The position numbers and the translations under genes are program-made. From an uncultured Collinsella sp. (GTDB lineage Bacteria > Actinomycetota > Coriobacteriia > Coriobacteriales > Coriobacteriaceae), in assembly GCA_937989875.1 (NCBI GenBank), contig CALKBO010000034.1, forward strand, positions 19,765 through 83,764: DNA of 64,000 nucleotides. Reading direction: 5' to 3'. Position 1 is the first letter of the stretch. Each line of letters opens with the position of its first letter. The notes under the pieces were generated by a model. That model was not told the origin of the DNA. It worked only from the letters and a program-made list of their open reading frames with translations, and did not search any database. Of this stretch, positions 25,602 to 34,991 are shown piece after piece.

Positions 25602-26639
25602 TTAGGCCTTATCCGACGGACCGCCAAGGCGGATGCGCGGGTCGAGGAATGCATAGCTAATGTCGACGAGCAGGTTAATCACCATGACGACGACGACGAT
25701 GAGCGTAACGCCGCCCATAACGATGGGCCAGTCACGCATGCTAATGGCGCGATAGACCTCATAGCCGATACCGGGCCAGTTAAAAACCGTCTCGGTCAGG
25801 ATGGCGCCCGAAAGCATGCCACCAAAGTCGACACCAATATAGGTAACGACGGGGATGAGTGCATTCTTAAGCGCATGCTTGACGATGATCGCGCGATTGG
25901 AGAGACCCTTGGCCTTTGCCGTACGGATGTAATCCTGGTTCATGACGTCAAGCAGCTGCGAGCGCATAATGCGGGCGGCATAAGCGGTCGAAACCGAAGC
26001 CAGCGTAATGGTCGGAAGCACATAGTGCATCCAATCCTGATACTGAGAGCTGGAACCGCCGGCACCCGAGATCGGCATGGAGATTGCACCGCCCGTAGCG
26101 TCCTTGAGGATGACGCCAAAGAACAGCTGCAGCAACATACCGAGCCAGAAGGCCGGGACCGCAACGAGGATCGACGTGGTGAGCGTTACCAAAATATCCC
26201 AGAAGGAATAACGCTTTACCGCCGAAATGATACCCGCACCGATACCCATGATTGCCTCGAGCACGATGGCGCACGCGGCAAGTTTGACCGTATACGGATA
26301 CTTCTGGGCAAAAATTTCCGTAACCGGCAGCTTGCGCTGATACGAATTGCCCAGATCGCCATGAAGCAGGCCGTTCATGTAATACAAGTAACGGTCCACG
26401 AGCGACGTTTGAACGGGGTCGCCGTTCTCGTCAAGGATCGCGTTGCCGTCCTCGTCCGTCTGGACCAGGTGATAGCGAACACGAAGCTGAAGCTCCACCT
26501 CGGGGGACAGAGCCTTGTCTCCACCGATCAGCTTGATCGGATCTCCCGGCACGATATTCTGGAGGGCGAACAGAATCAGCGTAACGCCCAAAAACACCGG
26601 GATGAACTGAAGCACACGTTTAACGATGTACTTACCCAT
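25602..26639 (-). CDS. oppB: oligopeptide ABC transporter permease OppB
   Basis: The permease has 345 residues with an N-terminal helix (MGKYIVKRVLQFIPVFLGVTLILF) and the core permease fold. The EAA loop is QDYIRTAKAKGLSNRAIIVKHALKN. A longer periplasmic insert after helix 1 is normal for OppB. It follows oppA after a hairpin, and GGGGAGT precedes the ATG. Confidence 0.93.
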   Translation of the reverse strand: MGKYIVKRVLQFIPVFLGVTLILFALQNIVPGDPIKLIGGDKALSPEVELQLRVRYHLVQTDEDGNAILDENGDPVQTSLVDRYLYYMNGLLHGDLGNSYQRKLPVTEIFAQKYPYTVKLAACAIVLEAIMGIGAGIISAVKRYSFWDILVTLTTSILVAVPAFWLGMLLQLFFGVILKDATGGAISMPISGAGGSSSQYQDWMHYVLPTITLASVSTAYAARIMRSQLLDVMNQDYIRTAKAKGLSNRAIIVKHALKNALIPVVTYIGVDFGGMLSGAILTETVFNWPGIGYEVYRAISMRDWPIVMGGVTLIVVVVMVINLLVDISYAFLDPRIRLGGPSDKA

Positions 26640-26670
26640 ACCACTCCCCTATCTAGGGATTAACCTAAAT

Positions 26671-26698
26671 GGGATGCCGATCGCCAGACCGGCATCCC
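26671..26698 (-). promoter_or_regulatory. hairpin between oppA and oppB
   Basis: A perfect 9-bp stem, GGGATGCCG/CGGCATCCC, has a 10-base loop and no T-run. It is placed where a partial terminator or RNA stabiliser would give more binding protein than permease. Confidence 0.6.
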
Positions 26699-26795
26699 AA
26701 AATTACCATCAGCCAGTTTACCCCAGGTTAGGGAGAACTGTATGTTTCCCATGAGGTCTACGTAAATACTTGACCCTCACGGAAGCTGCAAACTC

Positions 26796-28472
26796 TTAAG
26801 CGAGCTCAGCGGTACCCAGATCGGCGTGCTTCTGCGGATCGACATAGAGGTGCTTGATGCGATTGGAGCCGGCGATGGTGTGCGTGTAGAACATCACCGG
26901 GATGACCGGGCAGTCGGCAGCGACCATTGCATCGGCCTCCTGCATCTTAGCGACGCGCTCCTTGTCGTCAACCGTAGTGCGAGCCTCGTCGACCTTGGCG
27001 TCGAACTCGGGGTTGTTGTAACCAGAGCGGTTGTCGCCACCGAGGGAGTCGGAGTGGAACAGCGGATACAGGAAGTTGTCCATGATTGGGTAGTCGGCAA
27101 TCCAGCCCAGACGACCGAACTGATAGTTGAAGTTCTGATACTGCTCGAGCAGGGCAGACCACTCGGGGGTATCGGAGACAGCGGTAACGCCAACCTTGGC
27201 GAGGTCGCCGATGATGGACTCCATGATCTCCTTGTGGCCACCGTCCTGGTTGTAGGAAAGGGTCACACTAATGCCACGGTCACCGTTGGCACCGGCAGGA
27301 GCAACCTTGTCGAGGTACTCGTTAGCCTTGTCGACGTCGTAGGCGCAGAACTCCCATGCGCCCTCCTTGTAGCCATCGATGCCCGGAGGAACAATGCCGT
27401 CGGCGGGGGTACAGGTACCCTTGAAGATGGTCTTGCAGATGGCCTCACGGTTAATGGCCAGGGAGATACCCCTACGCAGGTCAGCGTTGTTGAACGGCTC
27501 GGCCGTGTTGTTGCAGGTCAGGTAGTAGGTGGAAGGCTCGGCGCCGAGCAGCATGCGCTCGCCGTCACCCATGGTGTAGCCGTCCTTGGACACGCCGCGA
27601 TCCTTCTTGGCGGCATCGATCTGAGCGACGGGAACGTCGCAGACATCGAGGTTACCGGCCTGGAACTCCTTGTAAGCGGTCTCCATGTCCTTGATGACCT
27701 GGAAGTGGATGCCATCGATCTTGGCCTTGTCGCCATAGTAATCGTCGAACTTCTTGACGTTGATCTCCTGGCCATCCTCCCACTTGCCGTCCATCATGAA
27801 CGGGCCGTTACCGACCGGGGCAAGGTAGAAGCTCTTGACATCGGACTCGGCGCACTCGGGAACCGGGGCCAGAGCCGGGTGAGAGGCGACGAAGGGGAAG
27901 TCGGCGTAAGCGGAAGACAGCTTGACGACGAGGGTCTCATCGTCAGGGCACGTAACACCGCTGAGCTCGGTGGCGTTACCGGCAAGCAGATCGTCATAGC
28001 CCTCGACCATGGAAAGGTGATAGGAGACCTCGGAAGGGCCATACTCGGTAGCGATGGCCGACTTGGTGTTGACCAGACGCTCCCAACCGAGCTTGAAGGA
28101 CTTAGAGGTAACGTCGTCACCGTTGTGGAACTTGGCCTTCTTGATCTTGAAGGTAAACTCAGTGGCGTCGTCGTTGGACTCAAAGGACTCGCAAGCCAGC
28201 GGAACGATCTCGCCCTTCTCGGCGTCGTAAGAGGTCAGAGCGTCAAAGAGCTGATACTCGACCTGAGTACCCTGGTCCTCCTGGACGTTGTAGGGGTCGA
28301 TGCAGACCGGGTTGTTGATGTAGAAGTTCAGCGTCGAACCGGACTCAGAACCGGAAGCGTCGCCGCCCTTCTTGCCACATGCGGCAAGAAAAGCCATGGA
28401 GCTCGCAGCAAGGGTGCCGCCAACAAAGGCGCGACGACCCATAACGGGCTGGTGGAACATAGAATCAGCCAT
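26796..28472 (-). CDS. oppA: oligopeptide-binding lipoprotein OppA
   Basis: The protein has 558 residues from the ATG at 28472, which follows AAGGAGGATGGC. The N-terminus MGRRAFVGGTLAASSMAFLAACGKK has twin arginines and an LAAC lipobox, so it is a Tat-dependent lipoprotein anchored outside the membrane. The rest is a family 5 solute-binding protein, with FNNADLRRGISLAINREAICK being the family core motif. It captures peptides for OppBCDF. It is the first gene of the operon. Confidence 0.93.
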   Translation of the reverse strand: MADSMFHQPVMGRRAFVGGTLAASSMAFLAACGKKGGDASGSESGSTLNFYINNPVCIDPYNVQEDQGTQVEYQLFDALTSYDAEKGEIVPLACESFESNDDATEFTFKIKKAKFHNGDDVTSKSFKLGWERLVNTKSAIATEYGPSEVSYHLSMVEGYDDLLAGNATELSGVTCPDDETLVVKLSSAYADFPFVASHPALAPVPECAESDVKSFYLAPVGNGPFMMDGKWEDGQEINVKKFDDYYGDKAKIDGIHFQVIKDMETAYKEFQAGNLDVCDVPVAQIDAAKKDRGVSKDGYTMGDGERMLLGAEPSTYYLTCNNTAEPFNNADLRRGISLAINREAICKTIFKGTCTPADGIVPPGIDGYKEGAWEFCAYDVDKANEYLDKVAPAGANGDRGISVTLSYNQDGGHKEIMESIIGDLAKVGVTAVSDTPEWSALLEQYQNFNYQFGRLGWIADYPIMDNFLYPLFHSDSLGGDNRSGYNNPEFDAKVDEARTTVDDKERVAKMQEADAMVAADCPVIPVMFYTHTIAGSNRIKHLYVDPQKHADLGTAELA

Positions 28473-28714
28473 GCCATCCTCCTTATGAGATAGGACAAAG
28501 AAATGTTCAGTCGGACACATGTCGAGACAATCCGATCCGAACCATCAAAACGCTGCCCGCTGCTATGGCTGGTTATGCACAACAGGCCAACGTTTTGCAA
28601 TACAGTAGCGCATTTTATGCACGATTTGGGGCTAATTCCGGTTAACGGTCAAGAATTTCTTTAGTTGGGCGCAGTATGTGGTGATATTTTTGACTCTGTT
28701 ACGAATATGTAAAC

Positions 28715-28745
28715 AAAAAAGGGTCCCGCACTTGCGGAACCCTTT
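28715..28745 (-). terminator. terminator after secG
   Basis: On the minus strand AGGGTTCCGC pairs with GCGGGACCCT (one mismatch), followed by TTTTTTG, 24 bases past the secG stop. Confidence 0.9.
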
Positions 28746-28768
28746 ACAAGTACTTATGCGGCTCGTGA

Positions 28769-29023
28769 TTAGTAGCCCACGATGCCCTGCGGGAAGAAGA
28801 ACATGCACAGCACGACGCACACGGCAAACACGACACCCATGATGACGGTCAGGCGGTCGAGGTTCTGCTCCATAACACCTGTGGCAGAGCTGGAGTTATA
28901 CAGCGAGCTAGCGATCATATCCGAAACGCCGGTACCCTTACCGGAATGCATCAGGACGAGAATCGTCAGCGCCACGGCAGAAACAGCCCAAACGACAAAC
29001 AGAAGAATCTGGAACGGACCCAT
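28769..29023 (-). CDS. secG: preprotein translocase subunit SecG
   Basis: The protein has 84 residues with two membrane helices (about 4-24 and 58-78). The conserved cytoplasmic loop between them is LMHSGKGTGVSDM. SecG assists SecYE in protein export. AAGGAGCTTATCT precedes the ATG. It is flanked by terminators and is therefore largely independent of gpmI. secG after tpiA is the usual actinobacterial order. Confidence 0.93.
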   Translation of the reverse strand: MGPFQILLFVVWAVSAVALTILVLMHSGKGTGVSDMIASSLYNSSSATGVMEQNLDRLTVIMGVVFAVCVVLCMFFFPQGIVGY

Positions 29024-29127
29024 AGATAAGCTCCTTAATAGAACAATTCAAACTCCAGTACTGTACCACAATCCCCCGCTCTCCCCTACCTGCCACTCGG
29101 GGACGGTGCGGAAATGGCAGAAATACC

Positions 29128-29160
29128 AAAAAGGGGGTTGCCCGAATATGGGCAACCCCC
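29128..29160 (-). terminator. terminator after gpmI
   Basis: A perfect 11-bp stem GGGGGTTGCCC/GGGCAACCCCC is followed by TTTTT on the minus strand, 27 bases past the gpmI stop. It ends the pgk-tpiA-gpmI transcript. Confidence 0.95.
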
Positions 29161-29186
29161 TGCAAGAAAACGCTTGGAGTTTTCTC

Positions 29187-30740
29187 TTAGGCCTCGGTGG
29201 CGAGCACGCGACCCGTCATCTCGGCGGAAGGCTCAATACCAGCCATGGTGAGCATGGTCGGAGCGATATCGGAAAGACGACCGTCCTCGATACCGGTGAG
29301 CTGCGCCTTCTCATCAACGATGATGAACGGCACACGGTTGGTGGTGTGAGCCGTGAACGGATGCTTGGAACCGTCAGAAGCAACGTCAAACATGTGATCG
29401 GCGTTGCCGTGGTCGGCGGTAATCAGCGCAAAGCCGCCCTTGGCGAGAATCGCCGGGACAACCTTGGACAGGGCATCGTCAACAGCCTCGACGGCCTTAA
29501 CGGCGGCGTCGAAGACACCGGTGTGACCAACCATGTCGCAGTTTGCGAAGTTCACGATGTAGAAATCAGCGCGATCCTCGTTGATGGCAGCGACGAGCTT
29601 CTCGGTAACCTCGGGAGCGCTCATCTCAGGCTGCAGATCGTAGGTAGCGACCTTGGGGGAAGCGACGAGCACGCGCTCCTCGCCCTCCTTGGGCTCCTCG
29701 ATGCCGCCGTTGAGGAAGAACGTCACGTGGGCGTACTTCTCGGTCTCGGCGGTGTGCAGCTGCTTCAGGCCATTGGCGGCGATAACGTCGGCCAGGACGT
29801 TCTCGGGGAACGTCTTGGGGAAGGCGACCTCGACGTCAAACGTCGGATCGTACTCGGTCATCGTCACAAAGTGAGAAAGCTTGATCTGCTCGCGCTCAAA
29901 GCCGTCAAACTCCTTGTCCGTGAACACGCGGGTCATCTGACGGGCGCGGTCGGGACGGAAGTTGAAGAAGATGGCCGCGTCGCCCTCGTGGATGCCCTCG
30001 TTGTGGGCAGCGAAGGGCTCGACGAACTCATCGCCGCGCGGATCCTTCTCGTAGTAGGCCTTGATACCAGCAACGGGGTCGGTATCGGCATCGGACGCAT
30101 TGACCATGACGTCGTAGGCGCGCTGGATGCGCTCCCAACGGTTATCGCGGTCCATGGCCCAATAACGGCCCGACACGGTGGCAACGCGAGCGTCGCAACC
30201 GGTCTCCTCGGAGATCTTCGCCAGGAAGGCGCAGAACTCGCTCATGTAGCCGGCACCGGACTGCGGGTCAACGTCGCGGCCATCCATGAAGGCGTGGACG
30301 CGAACGGTCTTGACACCGTGCTCGGCAGCCATCTTGACCAGAGCCTCGACGTGGTTCATGTGAGAATGAACGCCGCCAGGGCTCATAAGGCCCATGAGGT
30401 GGAGAGTCTTGCCGTCAGCCTTAACGTCGTCCATAGCCTTGACGAAGACCTCGTTCTTGGCGATGGAGCCGTCCTTGATGGCGTTGTTGATGCGCGAAAG
30501 CTCCTGGAACACGATGCGGCCGGCACCGATGTTGAGGTGGCCCACCTCGGAGTTGCCCATCTGACCGTCGGGAAGGCCCACGTCCTCGCCCGAAGCACCG
30601 AGCGTGGTGTGAGGATACTTCTCGTACAGGCTATCAAGGAAGGGCGTCTTGGCAGCGGCGACGGCGTTCTCGCCATCGGCCGGAGCAAGGCCGCAGCCAT
30701 CCATGATGATCAGGAGTGCAGGAAGATGACGCTGTGCCAT
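29187..30740 (-). CDS. gpmI: 2,3-bisphosphoglycerate-independent phosphoglycerate mutase
   Basis: The enzyme interconverts 3- and 2-phosphoglycerate using two manganese ions. It has 517 residues, full length for the family. The phosphatase-like domain carries the nucleophile serine in GQMGNSEVGHLNIGAGR. Other metal ligands are in LIIMDGCG, ITADHGNADHM and HPFTAHTTN. It begins five bases after tpiA. gpmI is not normally part of the gap-pgk-tpiA-secG block in actinobacteria. Confidence 0.95.
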   Translation of the reverse strand: MAQRHLPALLIIMDGCGLAPADGENAVAAAKTPFLDSLYEKYPHTTLGASGEDVGLPDGQMGNSEVGHLNIGAGRIVFQELSRINNAIKDGSIAKNEVFVKAMDDVKADGKTLHLMGLMSPGGVHSHMNHVEALVKMAAEHGVKTVRVHAFMDGRDVDPQSGAGYMSEFCAFLAKISEETGCDARVATVSGRYWAMDRDNRWERIQRAYDVMVNASDADTDPVAGIKAYYEKDPRGDEFVEPFAAHNEGIHEGDAAIFFNFRPDRARQMTRVFTDKEFDGFEREQIKLSHFVTMTEYDPTFDVEVAFPKTFPENVLADVIAANGLKQLHTAETEKYAHVTFFLNGGIEEPKEGEERVLVASPKVATYDLQPEMSAPEVTEKLVAAINEDRADFYIVNFANCDMVGHTGVFDAAVKAVEAVDDALSKVVPAILAKGGFALITADHGNADHMFDVASDGSKHPFTAHTTNRVPFIIVDEKAQLTGIEDGRLSDIAPTMLTMAGIEPSAEMTGRVLATEA

Positions 30741-30745
30741 ATGTC

Positions 30746-31513
30746 CTACTCGCCTGCCTTGACGACCATAGAGGCAAAGTCGGCAGCCTTAAGCGAAGCG
30801 CCACCCACGAGGGCGCCGTCAACGTCGGGCTTGGCGACGAGCTCGGCGATGTTGCCGGGCTTGGCGGAACCGCCATACAGCACGCGGATGCCGTTAGCGA
30901 GCTCCTCGCCGAACATCTCCTTGAGGGTCTCACGGATAGCACCACAGACCTCCTGAGCGTCCTCGGCGGTAGCGGTCTTGCCGGTGCCGATGGCCCAGAT
31001 GGGCTCGTAGGCGACGACGACCTGCTTGGGGCAGGTGATCTCAAGGCCAGCAAGGCCAGCCTTGACCTGGTTCACGACGTGCTCGACATAGGTGCCAGCC
31101 TCGCGGACCTCGAGGGACTCGCCGCAGCAGAAGACGGGAACAAGACCGGCGGCAACGAGAGCCTTAGCCTTCTTGTTCTGGTCCTCGTCGGTCTCGTGGA
31201 AGTAGTCGCGACGCTCGGAGTGACCGATGATGCAGTAGGTGCAGCCAGCGGACTTGAGCATGTCGCAAGAAGACTCACCGGTGAAGGCACCCTTGGCCTC
31301 CCAGTACACGTTCTGTGCACCGAGGGCGATGGGGGCAGCCTGAATGCGGTCATGAACCGTGGTGATGTCGATGGTCGGAGGGCAGACGAGCACCTCGACG
31401 CCAGCCGGAACCTCGGGCAGAGCCTGAGCAAGCTCGTCGGCGAGCTTGGCGGCCTCGGCGACGTCGTTGTTCATCTTCCAGTTACCAGCGATAAGAAGGG
31501 TGCGATTAGGCAT
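30746..31513 (-). CDS. tpiA: triosephosphate isomerase
   Basis: The enzyme interconverts dihydroxyacetone phosphate and glyceraldehyde-3-phosphate. It has 255 residues from the ATG at 31513, which lies inside the end of pgk (8-base overlap). Catalytic residues are the lysine in AGNWKMN, the histidine in IIGHSERR and the glutamate in VVAYEPIWAIGTG. The loop VLYGGSAKPGN binds phosphate. Confidence 0.96.
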   Translation of the reverse strand: MPNRTLLIAGNWKMNNDVAEAAKLADELAQALPEVPAGVEVLVCPPTIDITTVHDRIQAAPIALGAQNVYWEAKGAFTGESSCDMLKSAGCTYCIIGHSERRDYFHETDEDQNKKAKALVAAGLVPVFCCGESLEVREAGTYVEHVVNQVKAGLAGLEITCPKQVVVAYEPIWAIGTGKTATAEDAQEVCGAIRETLKEMFGEELANGIRVLYGGSAKPGNIAELVAKPDVDGALVGGASLKAADFASMVVKAGE

Positions 31514-32696
31514 CGAGAAGCGCCTCCACTCCGGGCAGGGCCTTACCCTCGACGAGCTCCATGGAAGCGCCACCACCGGTGGAGATCCAGCTCATCTTGT
31601 CGGCCAGGTTGAACTTGTTGACAGCTGCGACAGAGTCACCACCGCCGATGATCGAGGTGCAGTCAGCCTCGGCGACAGCCTCGGCGATAGCCTGGGTGCC
31701 GTGAGCAAAGTTGTCAAACTCGAAGACGCCCATGGGGCCGTTCCAGAACACGGTCTTGGCGCCCTTGACAGCCTCGGCATAGAGCTCCTCGGTCTTGGGA
31801 CCGATGTCCATACCCTCACGATCGTCGGGGATAGCGTCGGAAGCGACAACCTCGGGGACGGCGTCCTCGCCAAAGTGATCGGCAACACGGTTGTCGATGG
31901 GGAGCAGGATCTTGACACCCTTCTCCTCGGCCTTCTTGAGCATCTCGCCGGCGCGCTCGACCCAGTCCTCTTCCTTGAGGGACTGACCAACGGACAGGCC
32001 CTGAGCCAGGAAGAAGGTGTAGGCCATGCCGCCACCGATGATCAGGGTGTCAGCGGAGTCGATGAGGTGATCGAGAACGCCGATCTTGGAGGAAACCTTG
32101 GAACCGCCGACGATGGCGACGAAGGGGCGCTCGGGCTCGGCGAAGATGCCGGTCAGCGTGTCGACCTCCTTCTCGAGCAAGAAGCCGGCGACGGCAGGCA
32201 GGTAAGCGGCGGGGCCCACGACGGAACCCTGGGCGCGGTGAGCGGTGCCGAAGGCATCGAGAACGAAGACGTCACCATAGGAAGCGAGCTTCTTGGCGAT
32301 CTCGGGATCGTTCTTCTTCTCACGCTTGTCAAAACGGACGTTCTCGAGAACGAGGACCTTACCCGGCTCGACGGCGGCGACAGCCTCAGCAGCCTTCTCG
32401 CCGTAGGTGTCGGCGACAAAGGCAACGTCGAGACCAGAGAGCTCAGCGAGCTTCTTGGCGACGGGCTCGAGGGACAGCTCGGGCTGGAAGCCGGTGCCCT
32501 CGGGACGACCGAGGTGGCTCATGAGGATGACGCGAGCATTGTGCTCAACGAGGTAGTTGATGGTGGGCAGGGCAGCCTTGATACGGGTGGTGTCGCCAAC
32601 GACGCCATCCTTGATAGGCACGTTAAAGTCAACGCGGACGAGAACGCGCTTTCCGTCGACATCGATGTCGCGGACGGTCTTCTTGGTAAAGGCCAT
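31506..32696 (-). CDS. pgk: phosphoglycerate kinase
   Basis: The enzyme makes ATP and 3-phosphoglycerate from 1,3-bisphosphoglycerate. It has 396 residues from the ATG at 32696, after AAAGGTAGAAGCAAAC. Visible motifs are RVDFNVPI and SHLGRPEG (substrate arginine and histidine), GSKVSSKIGV, and the C-terminal glycine loop IIGGGDSVAAV. It overlaps tpiA by eight bases. Confidence 0.96.
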   Translation of the reverse strand: MAFTKKTVRDIDVDGKRVLVRVDFNVPIKDGVVGDTTRIKAALPTINYLVEHNARVILMSHLGRPEGTGFQPELSLEPVAKKLAELSGLDVAFVADTYGEKAAEAVAAVEPGKVLVLENVRFDKREKKNDPEIAKKLASYGDVFVLDAFGTAHRAQGSVVGPAAYLPAVAGFLLEKEVDTLTGIFAEPERPFVAIVGGSKVSSKIGVLDHLIDSADTLIIGGGMAYTFFLAQGLSVGQSLKEEDWVERAGEMLKKAEEKGVKILLPIDNRVADHFGEDAVPEVVASDAIPDDREGMDIGPKTEELYAEAVKGAKTVFWNGPMGVFEFDNFAHGTQAIAEAVAEADCTSIIGGGDSVAAVNKFNLADKMSWISTGGGASMELVEGKALPGVEALLDA

Positions 32697-32750
32697 GTTT
32701 GCTTCTACCTTTCGTACGTGTCTGCCTCCCATTACGGCAGACGATTTCTT

Positions 32751-32799
32751 ATAAAAAGGGCGCGACCCTAGGGTGTAAGCCCTATAAGGCCGCGCCCTT
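32751..32799 (-). terminator. terminator after gap
   Basis: On the minus strand AAGGGCGCG pairs with CGCGCCCTT around a structured loop, followed by TTTTTAT. It separates gap from pgk-tpiA-gpmI. Confidence 0.85.
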
Positions 32800-32836
32800 C
32801 TTTAGACGCTCAACGAGCTATTCGCTAAAAGCTAAA

Positions 32837-33862
32837 TTAAGCAACGAACTTCTCGAAGTACTTGATGGTGCGGACCATCTGAGAGGTGTAGGAGTTCTCG
32901 TTGTCGTACCAAGAGGTGACCTGAACGAGGGTCTGGCCGTTGCCGAGGTCAGAGCACATGGTCTGAGTGGCGTCGAAGATGGAGCCGTGGGTCTCGCCGA
33001 CGATGTCGCGGGAGACGATCTGGTCCTCGTTGTAGGCGAAGGTCTCGGAGATGGTCTCGGCGTAGGCCTTCATGGCAGCGTTGACCTCGTCGACGGTGAC
33101 CTTCTTGTCAACGACGGCGTAGAGGTTGGTCAGCGAGCCGGTCGGCGTCGGGACGCGCTGGGCGGCACCGATGAGCTTGCCGTTGAGCTCGGGGAGAACC
33201 AGGCCGATGGCCTTGGCAGCGCCCGTGGTGTTCGGGACGATGTTCTCGGAGCAGGCGCGGGAGCGACGGAAGTTGCCCTTGCGCTGCGGGCCGTCGAGCG
33301 GCATCTGGTCGCCGGTGAAGGCGTGGATGGTGGTCATGATGCCGGACACGATGGGAGCGAAGTCGTTCAGACCCTTGGCCATCGGGGCGAGGCAGTTGGT
33401 GGTGCAGGAAGCAGCGGAGATGATGTTGTCCTCAGCGGTCAGCGTCTCATGGTTGACGTTGTACACGATGGTGGGCAGATCGCTGCCGGCCGGAGCGGAG
33501 ATGACGACCTTCTTGGCGCCAGCGTTGATGTGGGCCTGAGCCTTAGCCTTGCTGGTGTAGAAGCCGGTGCACTCGAGAACGACGTCGACGTCAAGGTCGC
33601 CCCAAGGCAGGTTGTTAGCGTCGGCCTCCTTGTAGATCTTGATCTCCTTGCCGTCAACGGTGATGGAATCCTCGCCAGCAACGACCTCGTGATCGCGAGC
33701 GTAGTTGCCCTGCGTGGAGTCGTACTTCAGCAGGTAAGCGAGCATATCGGGAGAGGTGAGGTCGTTGATAGCGACGATCTCGGAGCCCTCATGACCGAAC
33801 ATCTGACGGAAAGCCAGACGACCGATGCGACCGAAGCCGTTAATAGCAACCTTTACTGCCAT
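32837..33862 (-). CDS. gap: glyceraldehyde-3-phosphate dehydrogenase
   Basis: The enzyme has 341 residues from the ATG at 33862, which follows AAGGAGACACA. The NAD fold starts INGFGRIGRLAFR. The catalytic cysteine is C153 in SAASCTTNCLAPMAK. The phosphate site and C-terminal block WYDNENSYTSQMVR are intact. It has its own terminator, so it can be expressed apart from pgk. A perfect 14-bp palindrome lies 135 bases upstream. Confidence 0.96.
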   Translation of the reverse strand: MAVKVAINGFGRIGRLAFRQMFGHEGSEIVAINDLTSPDMLAYLLKYDSTQGNYARDHEVVAGEDSITVDGKEIKIYKEADANNLPWGDLDVDVVLECTGFYTSKAKAQAHINAGAKKVVISAPAGSDLPTIVYNVNHETLTAEDNIISAASCTTNCLAPMAKGLNDFAPIVSGIMTTIHAFTGDQMPLDGPQRKGNFRRSRACSENIVPNTTGAAKAIGLVLPELNGKLIGAAQRVPTPTGSLTNLYAVVDKKVTVDEVNAAMKAYAETISETFAYNEDQIVSRDIVGETHGSIFDATQTMCSDLGNGQTLVQVTSWYDNENSYTSQMVRTIKYFEKFVA

Positions 33863-33996
33863 TGTGTCTCCTTTCGTAAGGCCCCCGCGAGCTACAGCGC
33901 CCGCCGTTGAGGCCCACAAACTAACCACTCGCCTAATATACCTTTTTTTTGACTTGAATTTCACGAGAATGCTCGAAATTGAAAATCAAATTTACG

Positions 33997-34010
33997 TTAA
34001 AACGTTTTAA
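33997..34010. promoter_or_regulatory. 14-bp palindrome upstream of gap, LacI-type operator candidate
   Basis: TTAAAACGTTTTAA is a perfect dyad centred on CG, the usual form of LacI-family operators. It lies in the AT-rich gap between whiA and gap, 135 bases before the gap start. No regulator gene is adjacent. Confidence 0.35.
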
Positions 34011-34055
34011 AGACTAAAATAGCAGCTAAATCCATATATAAGTCGTTACTTCAAA

Positions 34056-34985
34056 CTACCTGTTTGCTTCAATGAGCTTTTCAAGCCGTAAAACACGATG
34101 GTAGAGGGCTGACTTCGACAAGGGAGGGTCAGCCATCTCCCCCAAATCACGCAGCGACAGATCGGGATAGCGCTCGCGCAGGTCGCAAAAGACCGCCAAG
34201 GCATCCGGAAGCGCATCACGAAGGCCACGCTGCTCGAGCTCATCGATAAGCGCAAGCTGATGTTGGGCGGCACCGGCGCTTCTGGTCTGGTTGGCGAGCT
34301 CGGCGTTCACGCGACGGTTCACATCGTTCTTAACCAACTTGACCGCGCGCGCCTCCTCAATCTCGGCAACGCTGCGCTTGGCGCCAATCAGCTTTAATAG
34401 ATGCTCGATTTCCTCGGCGCTCTTAATGTACACGGCATATGACCCCCGCCGTGCATTAACACGAGCATGGACCCCAATCTGCTCCAACAGATCGCAAAGC
34501 CCCTTGGCATATTGCTCGCCCTGCACAGCAATCTCCAAATGAAAATCGCCGCGTGGATCGGCCACGAAGCCGCCCGCGATGAGCGCGCCGCGGATATAGG
34601 CAAGTCTACAGCAAGGACGGGCAACGATATGTCGGGGTACGCCGGCGACAAGTCCTCCCCTACGTTCGAGGATACCCAGCAGAACCAAGGCCTTATCCAG
34701 GTCTGGCTGATCAGGCAAGGTGATGAGGTAGTTTCGAACCTTATGCAATACAGATTTACGGACGGTGAACTCCGTTTTGAGCTTAAGGATACGATGCGTC
34801 AGCGTGATCATCGTGCGCGCGACGGCTCCCGTCTCAGTCGCAACCGTCAAACGATACCGCCCAGAGCCGGTAAGCGAGAGCGTACCGCTCACGCGCGTGA
34901 GGGCGGCAAGCGTCGACAAGTCGCAGTATTCACATTCGGGTTCGCAGCGCGCAAGCTCGTCGCGCACCTCAGCGGTAAACGACAT
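34056..34985 (-). CDS. whiA: WhiA-family DNA-binding regulator
   Basis: The protein has 309 residues. The N-terminal part is the degenerate LAGLIDADG fold (CCRLAYIRGALIAGGFVADPRGDFHLEI). The C-terminal part is a helix-turn-helix (YPDLSLRDLGEMADPPLSKSALYHRVLRLEKLIE). WhiA controls sporulation in Streptomyces and cell division or chromosome functions in non-sporulating Gram-positives. It begins six bases after rapZ, but the yvcK gene usually placed between them is missing. Confidence 0.95.
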   Translation of the reverse strand: MSFTAEVRDELARCEPECEYCDLSTLAALTRVSGTLSLTGSGRYRLTVATETGAVARTMITLTHRILKLKTEFTVRKSVLHKVRNYLITLPDQPDLDKALVLLGILERRGGLVAGVPRHIVARPCCRLAYIRGALIAGGFVADPRGDFHLEIAVQGEQYAKGLCDLLEQIGVHARVNARRGSYAVYIKSAEEIEHLLKLIGAKRSVAEIEEARAVKLVKNDVNRRVNAELANQTRSAGAAQHQLALIDELEQRGLRDALPDALAVFCDLRERYPDLSLRDLGEMADPPLSKSALYHRVLRLEKLIEANR

Positions 34986-34991
34986 GCAGGC

